Assembly (NCBI GenBank): GCA_013001975.1
Contig: JABDKX010000102.1
Location: 1 to 54,257, forward strand
Reading direction: 5' to 3'
DNA: 54,257 nucleotides
Origin: Saprospiraceae bacterium
Lineage (GTDB): Bacteria > Bacteroidota > Bacteroidia > Chitinophagales > Saprospiraceae
The notes under the pieces are model-generated. The model saw nothing but the letters and a program-made list of their open reading frames with translations, made no database searches and was not told the DNA's origin. Both the position numbers and the translations under genes were made by a program. This document shows, piece by piece, positions 8,595 to 17,254 of this stretch (positions are counted from its first letter, which is position 1; each line of letters begins with the position of its first letter).

Positions 8595-11423
8595 TTGACA
8601 CTCAAAGAATTTATAGGATTTGCTTATTGCGCATTGATTTTGATAGGAGAAGTCTGTGCCCAAACACCGAACTATGAGGTGCTCAATAGGTCAAATGGGT
8701 TACCTACAAATTACGTTTACAGAATTCTGGAAAGTCAAGAGGGATATATTTGGGCTACAACTGAAAAGGGTGTTTGTCGTTATGATGGACTAAATATTAA
8801 ATGTTTTGATACGAATAACGGATTAACAGCAAATGATGTTTATCATTTCTTTGAAGATGAGATGTCGCGTATTTGGTTAATTGGCGTTAGCGACGTTTTA
8901 AGCTACATCTATCAAGACAGCATTTATAATTTTGATAATTATAAAATACCAAATATAAGGCACTTATGGGACGGGGATTCTATCCAATGGTTCGGTAGTA
9001 AAGATTCCATTTACAAAGTTGATGAAAATCATCAAATTGAATCGTTCCACTTGTCTGAAACATCAAGTATTGAAGAAGAAGATTTTTACCCTTTTTTTAA
9101 ATATGGTTATAAATATCTTCCAGTTTCAACGACAAATGTAATCGAAGATAGCATAGTAACGCACGCTCTTAAAAAAGAAAAAATAGAATTTTTAAAGCTG
9201 AAACCAGATCGAAGATTATCGACAAAAATCATTGATCAAGATTTTGAATATTTTGAACCTGTTATTCAGTTTAATCAGCCTTCACAAACCTTTCAAATTT
9301 ATGAAAATAAATTACTAAGTATCTATTCAAAAGAAATGGAATTGTTACAGCAAATTCCAATAGCTCCATTTTCTGGATATTATGTGAACTCAGCACTTTT
9401 AGATAGTAAAGGAAATATTTGGATAGCCACTAAGAAAGGTCTTTTGGTACAATACAATTTTCAAAGAAATCAACAAGTTGAATTCTATGAAAATACTCAA
9501 GGTCAAAATATTACTAATTTGTTGAATTTTGGTGATGACTATATTTACACTAATGATAAAGAACAAATTTACATAAATAAGGATTCCACTTTTTATCTTC
9601 TTTTTGAAGATGAAATAGGATCAAGAAATAATTTTTATTCTGTTGAAACCATAGGTAGTAATATTTATTTTTCAAGTGGTAATAATGGTATTAGATATTT
9701 AAATTCAACCAGTCAAAAGAAATATACTATTGATATAAACAAATATCAACTCTGTGAAAAGTATGATTTTTTGCTTAATAAGAAATTTCGAATTATAAAA
9801 GAAAAGATATTCACAATTAGTCGTGGTCTTTTATTGATAGATCCAAAAAATAAAAAGGTTTGTAAGCTTATTGATATCTTGATTCAAGATTTTGTTTATG
9901 ATTCTGAAAGCGATTTGTTTTGGGTTATCTCTAAAGATAATGTATTAATCTATCAATTTGATGCGCATTTAGAAAATGGGAGTCTTGTAAAAAATTACCC
10001 AATTAAAAGTTCTGAGTTTATATACTATTGTGGAGAAGGAAAAGTTCTTGTAAGTAACTATGCAGGTCAAAATTTTATGTGTGATCAAGACTCTTGCATT
10101 CAGCTATCATATTTTGATGGAGAAATGATTCAAGCAGCTGAAAGCTATAAAGGATTTTTATATGTAAGTGCCAATTCAGGATTATATGAAATGTCAATGT
10201 TTCAAGAAGGTGTTTCTGAATTTAATCCAATTTTAGATTATAGAGTTTTAGGAGAAAATATTTTTGTAAATGATTTTATTCATCATGAAGACGAAATTAT
10301 TTTAGGAACAAATCAAGGTATTGTAACTTTTAAAGGAAGGATTGATCCAATTGAATTTGAACTGGATGAAGTATTATTTAGAATCGATAGTATCCGCGGG
10401 CAAAAGCTAGATTTGTCAAAAGATAACAAGGTAAGTTTATCATACGAGAACAGTTATTTTGAATTATATTATCATTCCGTTATTTATAGTAAGATAAAAG
10501 ATTTTTCTTATGAATATATGCTCGATAAAGTAGATGAAGAAATACAATCAACGCAAAACAGATCTGTTCGGTATCCTTCTTTAGCTCCAGGTAAATATAG
10601 ATTTAAGATAAGGGCTGTTAACAATGATAACTATAGAAGCGATTGGCAAGAAATCAAAATTAAGGTTGAATTTCCATGGTGGAAAAAACCTTGGGCATAT
10701 TTATTTTACATGGGATTTTTGGGTTTGATTATTTGGAGCTTAACTAAAATATTTAAACGAAGTGTAGAACGCGAATCATTATTTAATCAGCGATTAGCAG
10801 AGTCAGAATTAATGGCATTACAATCTCAGATGAACCCCCATTTCCTATTTAATGCATTGAACAGTATTCAAAATTTAATAATCAGTAATAAGAGTAAAGA
10901 GGCAGATTTATACCTTTCAAAATTTGCGAATTTGATGAGAAGATATCTTGAAAGCTCAAAACATAAGTTTATTTCATTGAATGAAGAAATGCATATTGTT
11001 AGAGCTTACCTTGATATTGAAAAGTTGCGCTTCGGTGATAATTTAATTTATACGATTAAAAATGAACTTGCACAAAAAGGAGAATCCATAAAAATTCCAG
11101 CAGCTATAATTCAACCGTTTGTAGAAAATGCACTGGTTCATGGATTATTTAATCGAAAGGGAGACGGACATTTGGATATTATTATAACTGAATCTGAGTC
11201 TGAAATAGAAATTAAAATTATCGATGATGGGGTAGGACGAAAGAAGGCAAAAGAACTTAATCAAGCTAAAGGAAGAGTTTATAAATCACGGGCAATTGAA
11301 ATTATAGAAAATAAAATAAAGGTTTTTAAAAAAGCTAAAGGAAAGAAAATATCATACAAGATTAAAGATAATTCAAATAATAACAATATGGGAACAGTTG
11401 TTATAATAAATATAGAAATATGA
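8595..11423 (+). CDS. Propeller (Y_Y_Y) sensor histidine kinase, LytS type
   Basis: A 942-residue membrane sensor kinase. I accept a TTG start: no in-frame ATG or GTG follows the nearest upstream stop at 8553, and the TTG opens a proper signal peptide (LKEFIGFAYCALILIGEVCAQ). Periplasmic two-component regulator propeller repeats occupy about 25-600 (EGYIWATTEKGVCRYDG, GNIWIATKKGLL), a Y_Y_Y domain about 610-690 (FSYEYMLDKVDEE...LAPGKYRFKIRA), and one membrane helix about 700-720. The His_kinase domain has QSQMNPHFLFNALNSIQ with phospho-acceptor His749, an N box (QPFVENALVHG) and a G box (IIDDGVGRKKA). It overlaps the LytTR regulator by 4 bp (ATGA). A -7-like TATATTTA lies 15 bp before the TTG. 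Confidence 0.88.
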   Translation: MTLKEFIGFAYCALILIGEVCAQTPNYEVLNRSNGLPTNYVYRILESQEGYIWATTEKGVCRYDGLNIKCFDTNNGLTANDVYHFFEDEMSRIWLIGVSDVLSYIYQDSIYNFDNYKIPNIRHLWDGDSIQWFGSKDSIYKVDENHQIESFHLSETSSIEEEDFYPFFKYGYKYLPVSTTNVIEDSIVTHALKKEKIEFLKLKPDRRLSTKIIDQDFEYFEPVIQFNQPSQTFQIYENKLLSIYSKEMELLQQIPIAPFSGYYVNSALLDSKGNIWIATKKGLLVQYNFQRNQQVEFYENTQGQNITNLLNFGDDYIYTNDKEQIYINKDSTFYLLFEDEIGSRNNFYSVETIGSNIYFSSGNNGIRYLNSTSQKKYTIDINKYQLCEKYDFLLNKKFRIIKEKIFTISRGLLLIDPKNKKVCKLIDILIQDFVYDSESDLFWVISKDNVLIYQFDAHLENGSLVKNYPIKSSEFIYYCGEGKVLVSNYAGQNFMCDQDSCIQLSYFDGEMIQAAESYKGFLYVSANSGLYEMSMFQEGVSEFNPILDYRVLGENIFVNDFIHHEDEIILGTNQGIVTFKGRIDPIEFELDEVLFRIDSIRGQKLDLSKDNKVSLSYENSYFELYYHSVIYSKIKDFSYEYMLDKVDEEIQSTQNRSVRYPSLAPGKYRFKIRAVNNDNYRSDWQEIKIKVEFPWWKKPWAYLFYMGFLGLIIWSLTKIFKRSVERESLFNQRLAESELMALQSQMNPHFLFNALNSIQNLIISNKSKEADLYLSKFANLMRRYLESSKHKFISLNEEMHIVRAYLDIEKLRFGDNLIYTIKNELAQKGESIKIPAAIIQPFVENALVHGLFNRKGDGHLDIIITESESEIEIKIIDDGVGRKKAKELNQAKGRVYKSRAIEIIENKIKVFKKAKGKKISYKIKDNSNNNNMGTVVIINIEI

Positions 11424-12160
11424 ACGTATTAATAGTAGACGACGAGGAAAATGCAAGACAAAATTTACGATTACGCTTATTGGATATTGACAAGGAGATT
11501 TGTGCAATATCTGAAGCTGAAAGTATTGAGTCAGCAAAAGCAATCTTAGATTTAGGAGAAATCGATGTTGTTTTTTTAGATATTGAAATGCCTGAACAAG
11601 ATGGTTTTGCACTTTTGGATGTTTATCCTAATATCGATTTTGAAGTTATTTTTGTAACAGCTTATAATGAGTATGCATTAAAGGCATTCGAATACTTGGC
11701 ATTAGCCTATATTACAAAACCTATTGATAATGAGCATTTGTCAAATGTATATACGAAAGTAAAGAAATTGAAAATGCCTTCCATTAATCAAAATGTAATT
11801 AATAAGTTATCTAAACAATTAAAACTGCTTCGTTCTAGCGGAAAAGTAGCTGTCCCTGTTGAAGCTGGATTTAACATGATTGAAAATGATGACATTGTAT
11901 TATTCGAAGCTTCTGAAGGATATACTGAAATTCATTTGAGAAATGGAACAAAAATAGTCAGCTCAAAACGTCTTAAGTATTTTGAATCTGTCCTGGATCA
12001 AGATATTTTTTTGCGAATCCACCGATCATATATCGTGAATGTCAATAGAATCAAAAGCTATCATAGAGTAGGCTTTGTTGTTTTGGAAAACGATCAAGAA
12101 ATGCCCGTCAGTAGAAATTATAAGTCTAATGTGATTAATAAATTGAAGATTACTGATTAA
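11420..12160 (+). CDS. LytTR-family response regulator
   Basis: A 246-residue response regulator. The receiver domain (1-120) has the acidic pair Asp7/Asp8, phospho-acceptor Asp54 in VVFLDIEMPEQDG, the Thr of VTAYNEYALKAFE and the Lys of YITKP. The LytTR DNA-binding domain covers about 140-246 (LFEASEGYTEIHLRNG, RIHRSYIVNVNRI, MPVSRNYKSNV). The start codon lies inside the stop region of the upstream kinase, so the two are translationally coupled and form a cognate pair. LytTR regulators bind direct repeats; targets are not visible here. Confidence 0.93.
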   Translation: MNVLIVDDEENARQNLRLRLLDIDKEICAISEAESIESAKAILDLGEIDVVFLDIEMPEQDGFALLDVYPNIDFEVIFVTAYNEYALKAFEYLALAYITKPIDNEHLSNVYTKVKKLKMPSINQNVINKLSKQLKLLRSSGKVAVPVEAGFNMIENDDIVLFEASEGYTEIHLRNGTKIVSSKRLKYFESVLDQDIFLRIHRSYIVNVNRIKSYHRVGFVVLENDQEMPVSRNYKSNVINKLKITD

Positions 12161-12789
12161 ATTCTGTTCTGCATCTATATGGCAATATAACATATTAAAT
12201 ATTTACATATACGTTTATGTATAAAATTGACCCTTTAATTACGTAAATAGGTCAATTAAGTTTCTGTGTCGCTTTTTTTACGAAATTATCTATTTACAAC
12301 CTATTTTTGACGGTAGAACACTTTCTTCACTCTCTTTGATTTAATCAGGTTTCTGTGCACTAGCCAATCATTTTTTTCTAGTACACAGGAGCTTGTGGAA
12401 ATCTTGCACTATCAGACTTGCTTAACACGAACTGTGTTTCAATGTGAACAATGTGAACAATGAAATCAATGATTCAATGAAAACAATGAATTCAATGCGA
12501 GTTTCTTCTCCGAAATGAAATGCTTAGTTCTCCGAAATGGAAGGAAGGGGAAACAATGATTCAATGTTACAAATGAAATTGTGATTATTTTAATTTAAAT
12601 AGTCAACCTGTATCAGGGACATACAACATACAATTTTTAATCTTTAATCTTTAATCTTTAATTCCTAGCCTCTCATCCGCTTCGCGGAGGTTTCTTGTTA
12701 AATAGAAAAATCAAATCAGAAAAGGAATAAAAAAATCCCGAACTCTTCAGCTCAGGATTTTCACAATATTTAAAAATCAGTTATTTACT
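12161..12789. other. Gene-free region with hairpins and short tandem repeats
   Basis: No credible coding region is seen. It holds an 8-bp inverted repeat AATTGACC/GGTCAATT (12225-12257), an 11-bp one-mismatch hairpin CTGTGCACTAG/CTAGTACACAG around a T-rich loop (12353-12388), a run of irregular CAATG-based short repeats (about 12439-12500), two TCTCCGAAATG copies (about 12505-12540), a TCTTTAA array near 12640-12662, and a TCCGC-TTC-GCGGA hairpin (12676-12688). The last has a relative near 14632. The stretch looks like accumulated intergenic repeat debris rather than a decayed gene. Confidence 0.6.
12732..12760. terminator. Terminator of the MarC-family gene
   Basis: AAATCC and GGATTT enclose an inner imperfect stem (GAACT/AGCTC), with A-rich flanks giving a U-run on the minus transcript. 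It lies 30 bp past the stop codon of the MarC-family gene and resembles the terminator at the left edge of the window in sequence. Confidence 0.65.
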
Positions 12790-13350
12790 TTATATGTTAT
12801 TTCTAACTATCTGAATAGCGATAGCCAGTAATAGAATGCCAAAAACCTTTCTCAAAGTATTGGACACTTGAGTTGACAATTTCTTTGCCATCCAATCTGT
12901 CGACATTAAAACGATGTAAATGATCAAAACGTTAATCAAAATGCCACCAATTATGCTTGGACTGTCATATTGGACCTTAAGAGATATGATTGTTGTCAAT
13001 GTTCCCGCTCCCGCTAATAATGGAAACGCAATTGGCACAATACTTCCTGAACCATTCTCCAAATCATCTTCTTTAAAAAATCTGATGCCCAGTATCATCT
13101 CTAGACCAATGAAAAACATAACCAACGATCCTGCCAATGCAAATGAAGATATTTCAATGCCAAATAACCTTAGAATAGCTGATCCAAAAAATAGAAAGCT
13201 GATCATTATAATGGCGCTGACAATAGTGGTCGTCTTTGCATTAATTTGTAAACCTTCCTTTTTCATATTTATGATAATAGGAATGTTTCCAATCATATCT
13301 ATGACTGAAAAAAGGATTACTGTAACCGATAAAATTGCCCCGATGTTCAT
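12790..13350 (-). CDS. MarC-family integral membrane protein
   Basis: A 186-residue membrane protein of the MarC (UPF0056) family, close to the usual length. About six hydrophobic segments are visible (ILSVTVILFSVIDMIGNIPIII near the N terminus, TIVSAIIMISFLFFG, ALAGSLVMFFIGLEMILG, IGGILINVLIIYIVLM, FGILLLAIAIQIV). Family-typical phrases include VIDMIGNIPI, GSIVPIAFPLLAGAGTLTTII and the GLEMILGIRFF segment. The substrate is not known; the old link of MarC to antibiotic resistance is not supported. It is divergent from an Lrp/AsnC regulator, which could control it. Confidence 0.85.
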   Translation of the reverse strand: MNIGAILSVTVILFSVIDMIGNIPIIINMKKEGLQINAKTTTIVSAIIMISFLFFGSAILRLFGIEISSFALAGSLVMFFIGLEMILGIRFFKEDDLENGSGSIVPIAFPLLAGAGTLTTIISLKVQYDSPSIIGGILINVLIIYIVLMSTDWMAKKLSTQVSNTLRKVFGILLLAIAIQIVRNNI

Positions 13351-13425
13351 CTCAAATTCTTATTTATTATTTAACAATTAAATTTCAAAAAAGGACTATC
13401 ACTTTATGTTGGTATAAAATATACT

Positions 13426-13450
13426 CAATGTTAAATTATTGTTAACATTG
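13426..13450. promoter_or_regulatory. Perfect 9-bp inverted repeat between marC-like and lrp-like genes
   Basis: CAATGTTAA and TTAACATTG are separated by 7 bp (ATTATTG). It lies 76 bp upstream of the MarC-family start and 126 bp upstream of the Lrp-type start. It may be an operator for the Lrp/AsnC regulator or another dimeric regulator. Confidence 0.45.
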
Positions 13451-13509
13451 ATGTTTAATTATAACACAAAAATAGAAGATAAAAATAAAATAAACTACTA
13501 AATATGGCA

Positions 13510-13553
13510 TACTAAGTCAAATATGACCTATATTAGTGCTTTACTAAGTCAAA
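13510..13553 (+). promoter_or_regulatory. Direct repeat TACTAAGTCAAA upstream of the Lrp-type gene
   Basis: Two perfect 12-bp copies (13510-13521 and 13542-13553) lie 32 bp apart, about three helical turns, and end 22 bp before the start codon. A position on one face of the helix suits cooperative binding, possibly autoregulation by the Lrp/AsnC protein. Confidence 0.45.
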
Positions 13554-13575
13554 ATGTATATTTTAAATATAGAAA

Positions 13576-14043
13576 ATGGAAGAAATCTTAAAATTTGACC
13601 CTTTTGATCGCAGAATCATCAAAGAATTGACAGCCGATGCCAGAATACCGTTCATTCAATTGGCAAAAAAATTAAAGGTTTCTAATACACTTGTCCATCA
13701 ACGAATAAAGAAATTAAAAGAAGCTGGAATTATTAACAATGCGACCTTCAGATTAGAACCTTGGATTCTAGGTTATGAAACATCTGCTTATGTTCAAATA
13801 ATGTTGACCAACGCAAAACTACACAGAGAAGTAGAAAACAAATTGAAAGATATTCCTGAAATCGTTGAATGTGTGAACATTGCTGGAAGGTATGCTTTGA
13901 TCGTTAGAATATTTGCCATTAATAACAGACATTTAAGGGATATCATTTATGAGAAAATTCAACCTATTGAAGGTGTTGAAGGCACGAATACTACGATGTG
14001 CTTTGAGACAGCCTTTGTAAGAAATATTCCGTTGCCAGAATAA
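13576..14043 (+). CDS. Lrp/AsnC-family transcriptional regulator
   Basis: A 155-residue Lrp/AsnC protein of standard length. The N-terminal helix-turn-helix covers about 8-60 (FDRRIIKELTADARIPFIQLAKKLKVSNTLVHQRIKKLKEAGII). The C-terminal RAM (ligand-binding and oligomerization) domain covers about 70-145 (AYVQIMLTNAKLHREVENKLKDIPEIVECVNIAGRYALIVRI). Members sense amino acids or related metabolites and bind as octamers. The direct repeats just upstream and the palindrome near the divergent MarC-family gene are candidate operators. The effector cannot be assigned. Confidence 0.9.
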   Translation: MEEILKFDPFDRRIIKELTADARIPFIQLAKKLKVSNTLVHQRIKKLKEAGIINNATFRLEPWILGYETSAYVQIMLTNAKLHREVENKLKDIPEIVECVNIAGRYALIVRIFAINNRHLRDIIYEKIQPIEGVEGTNTTMCFETAFVRNIPLPE

Positions 14044-14046
14044 GAA

Positions 14047-14120
14047 GGGGTTAATGAGAGAAATGGGAGAGGAAAAATGGGAGAGGAAAAATTAGGAGGG
14101 GGTTAATGAGAGAAATGGGA
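14047..14120 (+). repeat. Purine-rich direct repeats downstream of the Lrp-type gene
   Basis: A perfect 22-bp sequence (starts GGGGTTAATGAGAG, ends AAATGGGA) occurs at 14047-14068 and again at 14099-14120. Between and within are two copies of AAATGGGAGA (14061-14070, 14075-14084). The same 10-mer recurs in inverted orientation on the far side of the next gene. Confidence 0.75.
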
Positions 14121-14128
14121 ATGGGTTA

Positions 14129-14509
14129 TTATTTATTATTCTCATTTAACCTTGTTTTCATTTTTGCTTTAAATATTATTCTATTGATTTCTTGACTTTC
14201 CGTTACAATTCTTTGCATAAGCTCCTTGTCATAAGTAGGACCTAAATCCTTAATTATTTCTAACCAGAATAATGTTTCATCTATTTCTTCTGAAACGATG
14301 CATAATTTATGATGAAATTCTTTTTGTGATCTTGCTAAACAAGAAGCCCTATAATTTGCGGCGACAGAGGTAGCACTTTTTACTAATTGATATTTTATTA
14401 CTTTTAAATCAAATGAATTACCCATTGCCTTCAAAAGTAAAATAACATTAATAGCATTTTTCTTTGTTCGATCCTTTAATTCTTTAACAAATGCATGTTT
14501 CTTTTTCAT
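14129..14509 (-). CDS. Four-helix bundle protein (S23/IVP-type)
   Basis: A protein of about 126 residues in the four-helix bundle family first known from open reading frames in 23S rRNA intervening sequences. I choose the start at MKKKHAFVKELKDRTKKNAINV, because the upstream in-frame extension translates the purine-rich repeat and is not protein-like. Family phrases include LKAMGNSFDLKVIKYQLVKSATSVAANYRASCLARSQKEFHHKLCIVSEEIDETLFWLEII. The family is small, pentameric in known structures, and often lies in repeat-rich or mobile-like settings. Inverted repeats flank this copy. Function unknown. Confidence 0.85.
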   Translation of the reverse strand: MKKKHAFVKELKDRTKKNAINVILLLKAMGNSFDLKVIKYQLVKSATSVAANYRASCLARSQKEFHHKLCIVSEEIDETLFWLEIIKDLGPTYDKELMQRIVTESQEINRIIFKAKMKTRLNENNK

Positions 14510-14708
14510 TATTAAATAATGAAAATCTACTTGAAAAGTAAACATGCAATCAGGTCCACTTCTCATTCCTCCCTTTTCTCCCATTTCTCCCATTTCTACC
14601 ATTCCCTTCTCCCATTTCACTTTCCACCTACCCGCTTCGCGGTTCACTTCATCAAAGCCTCATTGCTTAGGTCCTTCGGACTGCATTTCGTTCATCCCAT
14701 TTCTCCCA
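14510..14708. repeat. C-rich inverted-repeat region upstream of the four-helix bundle gene
   Basis: TCTCCCATTT, the reverse complement of the downstream 10-mer, occurs at 14577-14586, 14586-14595 and 14608-14617. A CCGC-TTC-GCGG hairpin lies at 14632-14642 and a GTCC-TTC-GGAC hairpin at 14671-14681. No gene is seen. The layout brackets the four-helix bundle gene with inverted repeats. Confidence 0.65.
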
Positions 14709-17180
14709 TTATAAATCCAAACCAATTCCAATTACAACACCAAAGCTGGTGCCTTCTGAAGGAATTTCAATATCATTATCCCAATTATTCCAAACGGCAT
14801 CAACTCTGAACAACCTAAAAACTTTCCAGCCTATATTATCTAATCCCACATGGAATTCACGATAAGGATCTTGGCTTCCAGTATTTAAATATTTGAAACC
14901 TCCAGATAAATGCCAACCTAACTGTTTAAATAATGGTAATTTACCAAGTAAAGCGCCCTTAAAATGATGTTGAATATGAAGCTGTATAAACTCTTTTCCG
15001 GTACTGTGTGTATAGTAAGGAAGAATTAAAAAGCGTCTTGTATAATTTTGAGGATTACCAATATGAGTTTGGTTGCCCATAAAATGCATATGGTCGACAA
15101 ATTGATCTGGCTCGTTTAAAAATATGCCACCATGGGCATGAAAACTGAAATTTCCCCACAAACCTAAAGCGTAGGTTTTTCCAATAGTAGTATGTAATAA
15201 ATCATAATTAACATCACTTCCTAAAGCATTGATACCTTTTTTGTAGTAAATCCAAATGGTAGGCCATGAAGAACCTGTTCTGTAAACTCTATCGGGATAT
15301 GTCCATAATTGTTCACCAATTTTTATGCGCAGAGATGCTCTAAAAATGAGTGCCGTATGGTCTTCAATATTTATGTTGGGCGTGAATTCTCTTGAGTCTT
15401 TATAAAACAAACTTTTGTCATAATTATTAACAACGCCTGATCTGTCTTCATAATTTAAAGACACTATACCACTAAATAATGGGCCAAGCCTTCTGCCAAT
15501 TCTCAGGCCAACGTATTTCTTATCATAGGCTTTTAAATAATTTCGGCGAAAAAGATAAGTCATTAATAAATTTAATCTCTCACTGATTGGATTTAAGCGA
15601 TTAAATTGATTTAAACTACGGCCTCCCGTTAATTGAAAATTTAAATTATTTCGGCGATTCGAAAGATAGTAAAGTGAAAATTCAGGGCGTAATACCTTTT
15701 CTGATAATCCATAATTTACTGTAAAACTTGATCGCAGTCTTTTGGTATAGTTTTTATTGAAGACTTTCGAATACTCAATTCCAAAACTGCCATTAAGTCC
15801 TTGTATGGTATTAATATCAAAGTTAGTAAGTGGCGTATTAAATTCGATTCTTTCTTTTTTATAAGAATTCCTATAAGTATATCCACTTAAAATATTTCCA
15901 ATTTTAAATTTATTGGTTTCTCTATCAACAGAATCTAAGTAGGTTTTACTTTCTCGAACAATACGGATGCTGTCCTTACGCACATAATCAACACGTTCTT
16001 CAACAGTCAATGGAATAGGTCTTATAGAATCCCAATACATTTCATTCCGTTCATTGGCTTCTTCTTCTACTTTGAATACTTCTCGATTGAAAACTGATAG
16101 GTCAATATCTTCTAATTCATAATTTGAATAAACACATGAAAAGTTTCCTGCGATAACAAAACCGAATCCGCCAGCACTGAATTGAACAACATTTGAAAAT
16201 GGCATCCAAGTATTATTCTTCAAAGGAATAAATGATTGCGTAAATGTCAGTGTATCGATAAAAGCAAATTGCATCGATTGACCTGTTACATTTAAATCTA
16301 AACTATGGATATTCCATAAATCTTCATTGATGTAGATATATCCAAAAAATGTTGGTGAAAACTTACTTTTAGGAATAACTTTAATCTTATTAAATAGTTG
16401 TCCGTTTTCATCATATTGCGCTCCTTCAAGTTTAAATTTGTAATATGTAAAAGCGCTTGAAGCAATAGGTGAGATTAATTTCTTTCCGTTGACGTCAACA
16501 TTATTACTGTAGAAGTCAAATTCCATTTCTTTAGCACTATTAAAACTATATCCTTGATCATCACCGCTGATTTTTGAAGAATACATGATCTCCTTTTTCT
16601 TACCGTTATAAGAATATAATTTTGAAACAGACTCTGATAAATAGACAACACCTTGTCTCGTAGAATCCAAAGCACCATCTAAATCACCGACTTCTACACC
16701 TAATATTTTTTCAGGAGCATCTAGGATTTTGTTGAACCCTCTGACATAAGCATCACATTCATAATTACCAATGAGTTCTTTGTAAAATTTTCTTTTTGCT
16801 TGGGCTTGCCTGATGATGGCATAAGCAGGATCTTCGGCATTGGCTGATATCACTACTTCAGGCATCGTATAATTTTCATCTTGAAGTGTGACATTCTGAA
16901 TTATTTCCTCACTGGATACTTCAAGTGATACCTTTTTGGTTTTATATCCAATAAATTGATAGACAAGCGTATATTTTCCTGGTTCGACTTTTAATGAATA
17001 GGCACCATCGAGATTTGTAGTCGTACCAATACTTGTATTTTCAATATATATATTGACATAGGGCAATGGCGAACTAGAATTATCTGAGATTATTCCACTA
17101 ATTTGAGCGAGTCCAAAATCAGTAAAAAAAATGCAAATAAACCCAGTAACTAATAATTTAAAATGCTTGAGGTTATTCAT
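14709..17180 (-). CDS. DUF5686 outer-membrane protein with carboxypeptidase-regulatory domain
   Basis: An 823-residue outer-membrane protein. A signal peptide (1-25, ending near DFGLAQ) is followed by a carboxypeptidase regulatory-like domain at about 26-110 (GIISDNSSSPLPYVNIYIENTSIGTTTNLDGAYSLKVEPGKYTLVYQFIGYKTK, given in pieces in the chain) and then DUF5686 to the end, a beta-barrel ending in an aliphatic/aromatic strand (FGVVIGIGLDL). DUF5686 proteins are common in Bacteroidota and have no proven function. It is monocistronic by spacing: 74 bp separate it from the OmpA-type gene upstream. Confidence 0.83.
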   Translation of the reverse strand: MNNLKHFKLLVTGFICIFFTDFGLAQISGIISDNSSSPLPYVNIYIENTSIGTTTNLDGAYSLKVEPGKYTLVYQFIGYKTKKVSLEVSSEEIIQNVTLQDENYTMPEVVISANAEDPAYAIIRQAQAKRKFYKELIGNYECDAYVRGFNKILDAPEKILGVEVGDLDGALDSTRQGVVYLSESVSKLYSYNGKKKEIMYSSKISGDDQGYSFNSAKEMEFDFYSNNVDVNGKKLISPIASSAFTYYKFKLEGAQYDENGQLFNKIKVIPKSKFSPTFFGYIYINEDLWNIHSLDLNVTGQSMQFAFIDTLTFTQSFIPLKNNTWMPFSNVVQFSAGGFGFVIAGNFSCVYSNYELEDIDLSVFNREVFKVEEEANERNEMYWDSIRPIPLTVEERVDYVRKDSIRIVRESKTYLDSVDRETNKFKIGNILSGYTYRNSYKKERIEFNTPLTNFDINTIQGLNGSFGIEYSKVFNKNYTKRLRSSFTVNYGLSEKVLRPEFSLYYLSNRRNNLNFQLTGGRSLNQFNRLNPISERLNLLMTYLFRRNYLKAYDKKYVGLRIGRRLGPLFSGIVSLNYEDRSGVVNNYDKSLFYKDSREFTPNINIEDHTALIFRASLRIKIGEQLWTYPDRVYRTGSSWPTIWIYYKKGINALGSDVNYDLLHTTIGKTYALGLWGNFSFHAHGGIFLNEPDQFVDHMHFMGNQTHIGNPQNYTRRFLILPYYTHSTGKEFIQLHIQHHFKGALLGKLPLFKQLGWHLSGGFKYLNTGSQDPYREFHVGLDNIGWKVFRLFRVDAVWNNWDNDIEIPSEGTSFGVVIGIGLDL

Positions 17181-17254
17181 AAATCCAAGATAAAAAGTTA
17201 TTTGCTTTGCCTTATACTTTTTCGATTAAAAGATATGACTGAAAGATTTTGGCA

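Noticed and set aside
12439-12500. CAATG-rich tandem repeats as a possible CRISPR array
   Set aside because: Units are short and irregular, without constant spacers, and no cas genes are near.
12920-13381. A 153-residue plus-strand frame over the MarC-family gene
   Set aside because: Antisense shadow of a well-supported membrane protein; no domain pattern.
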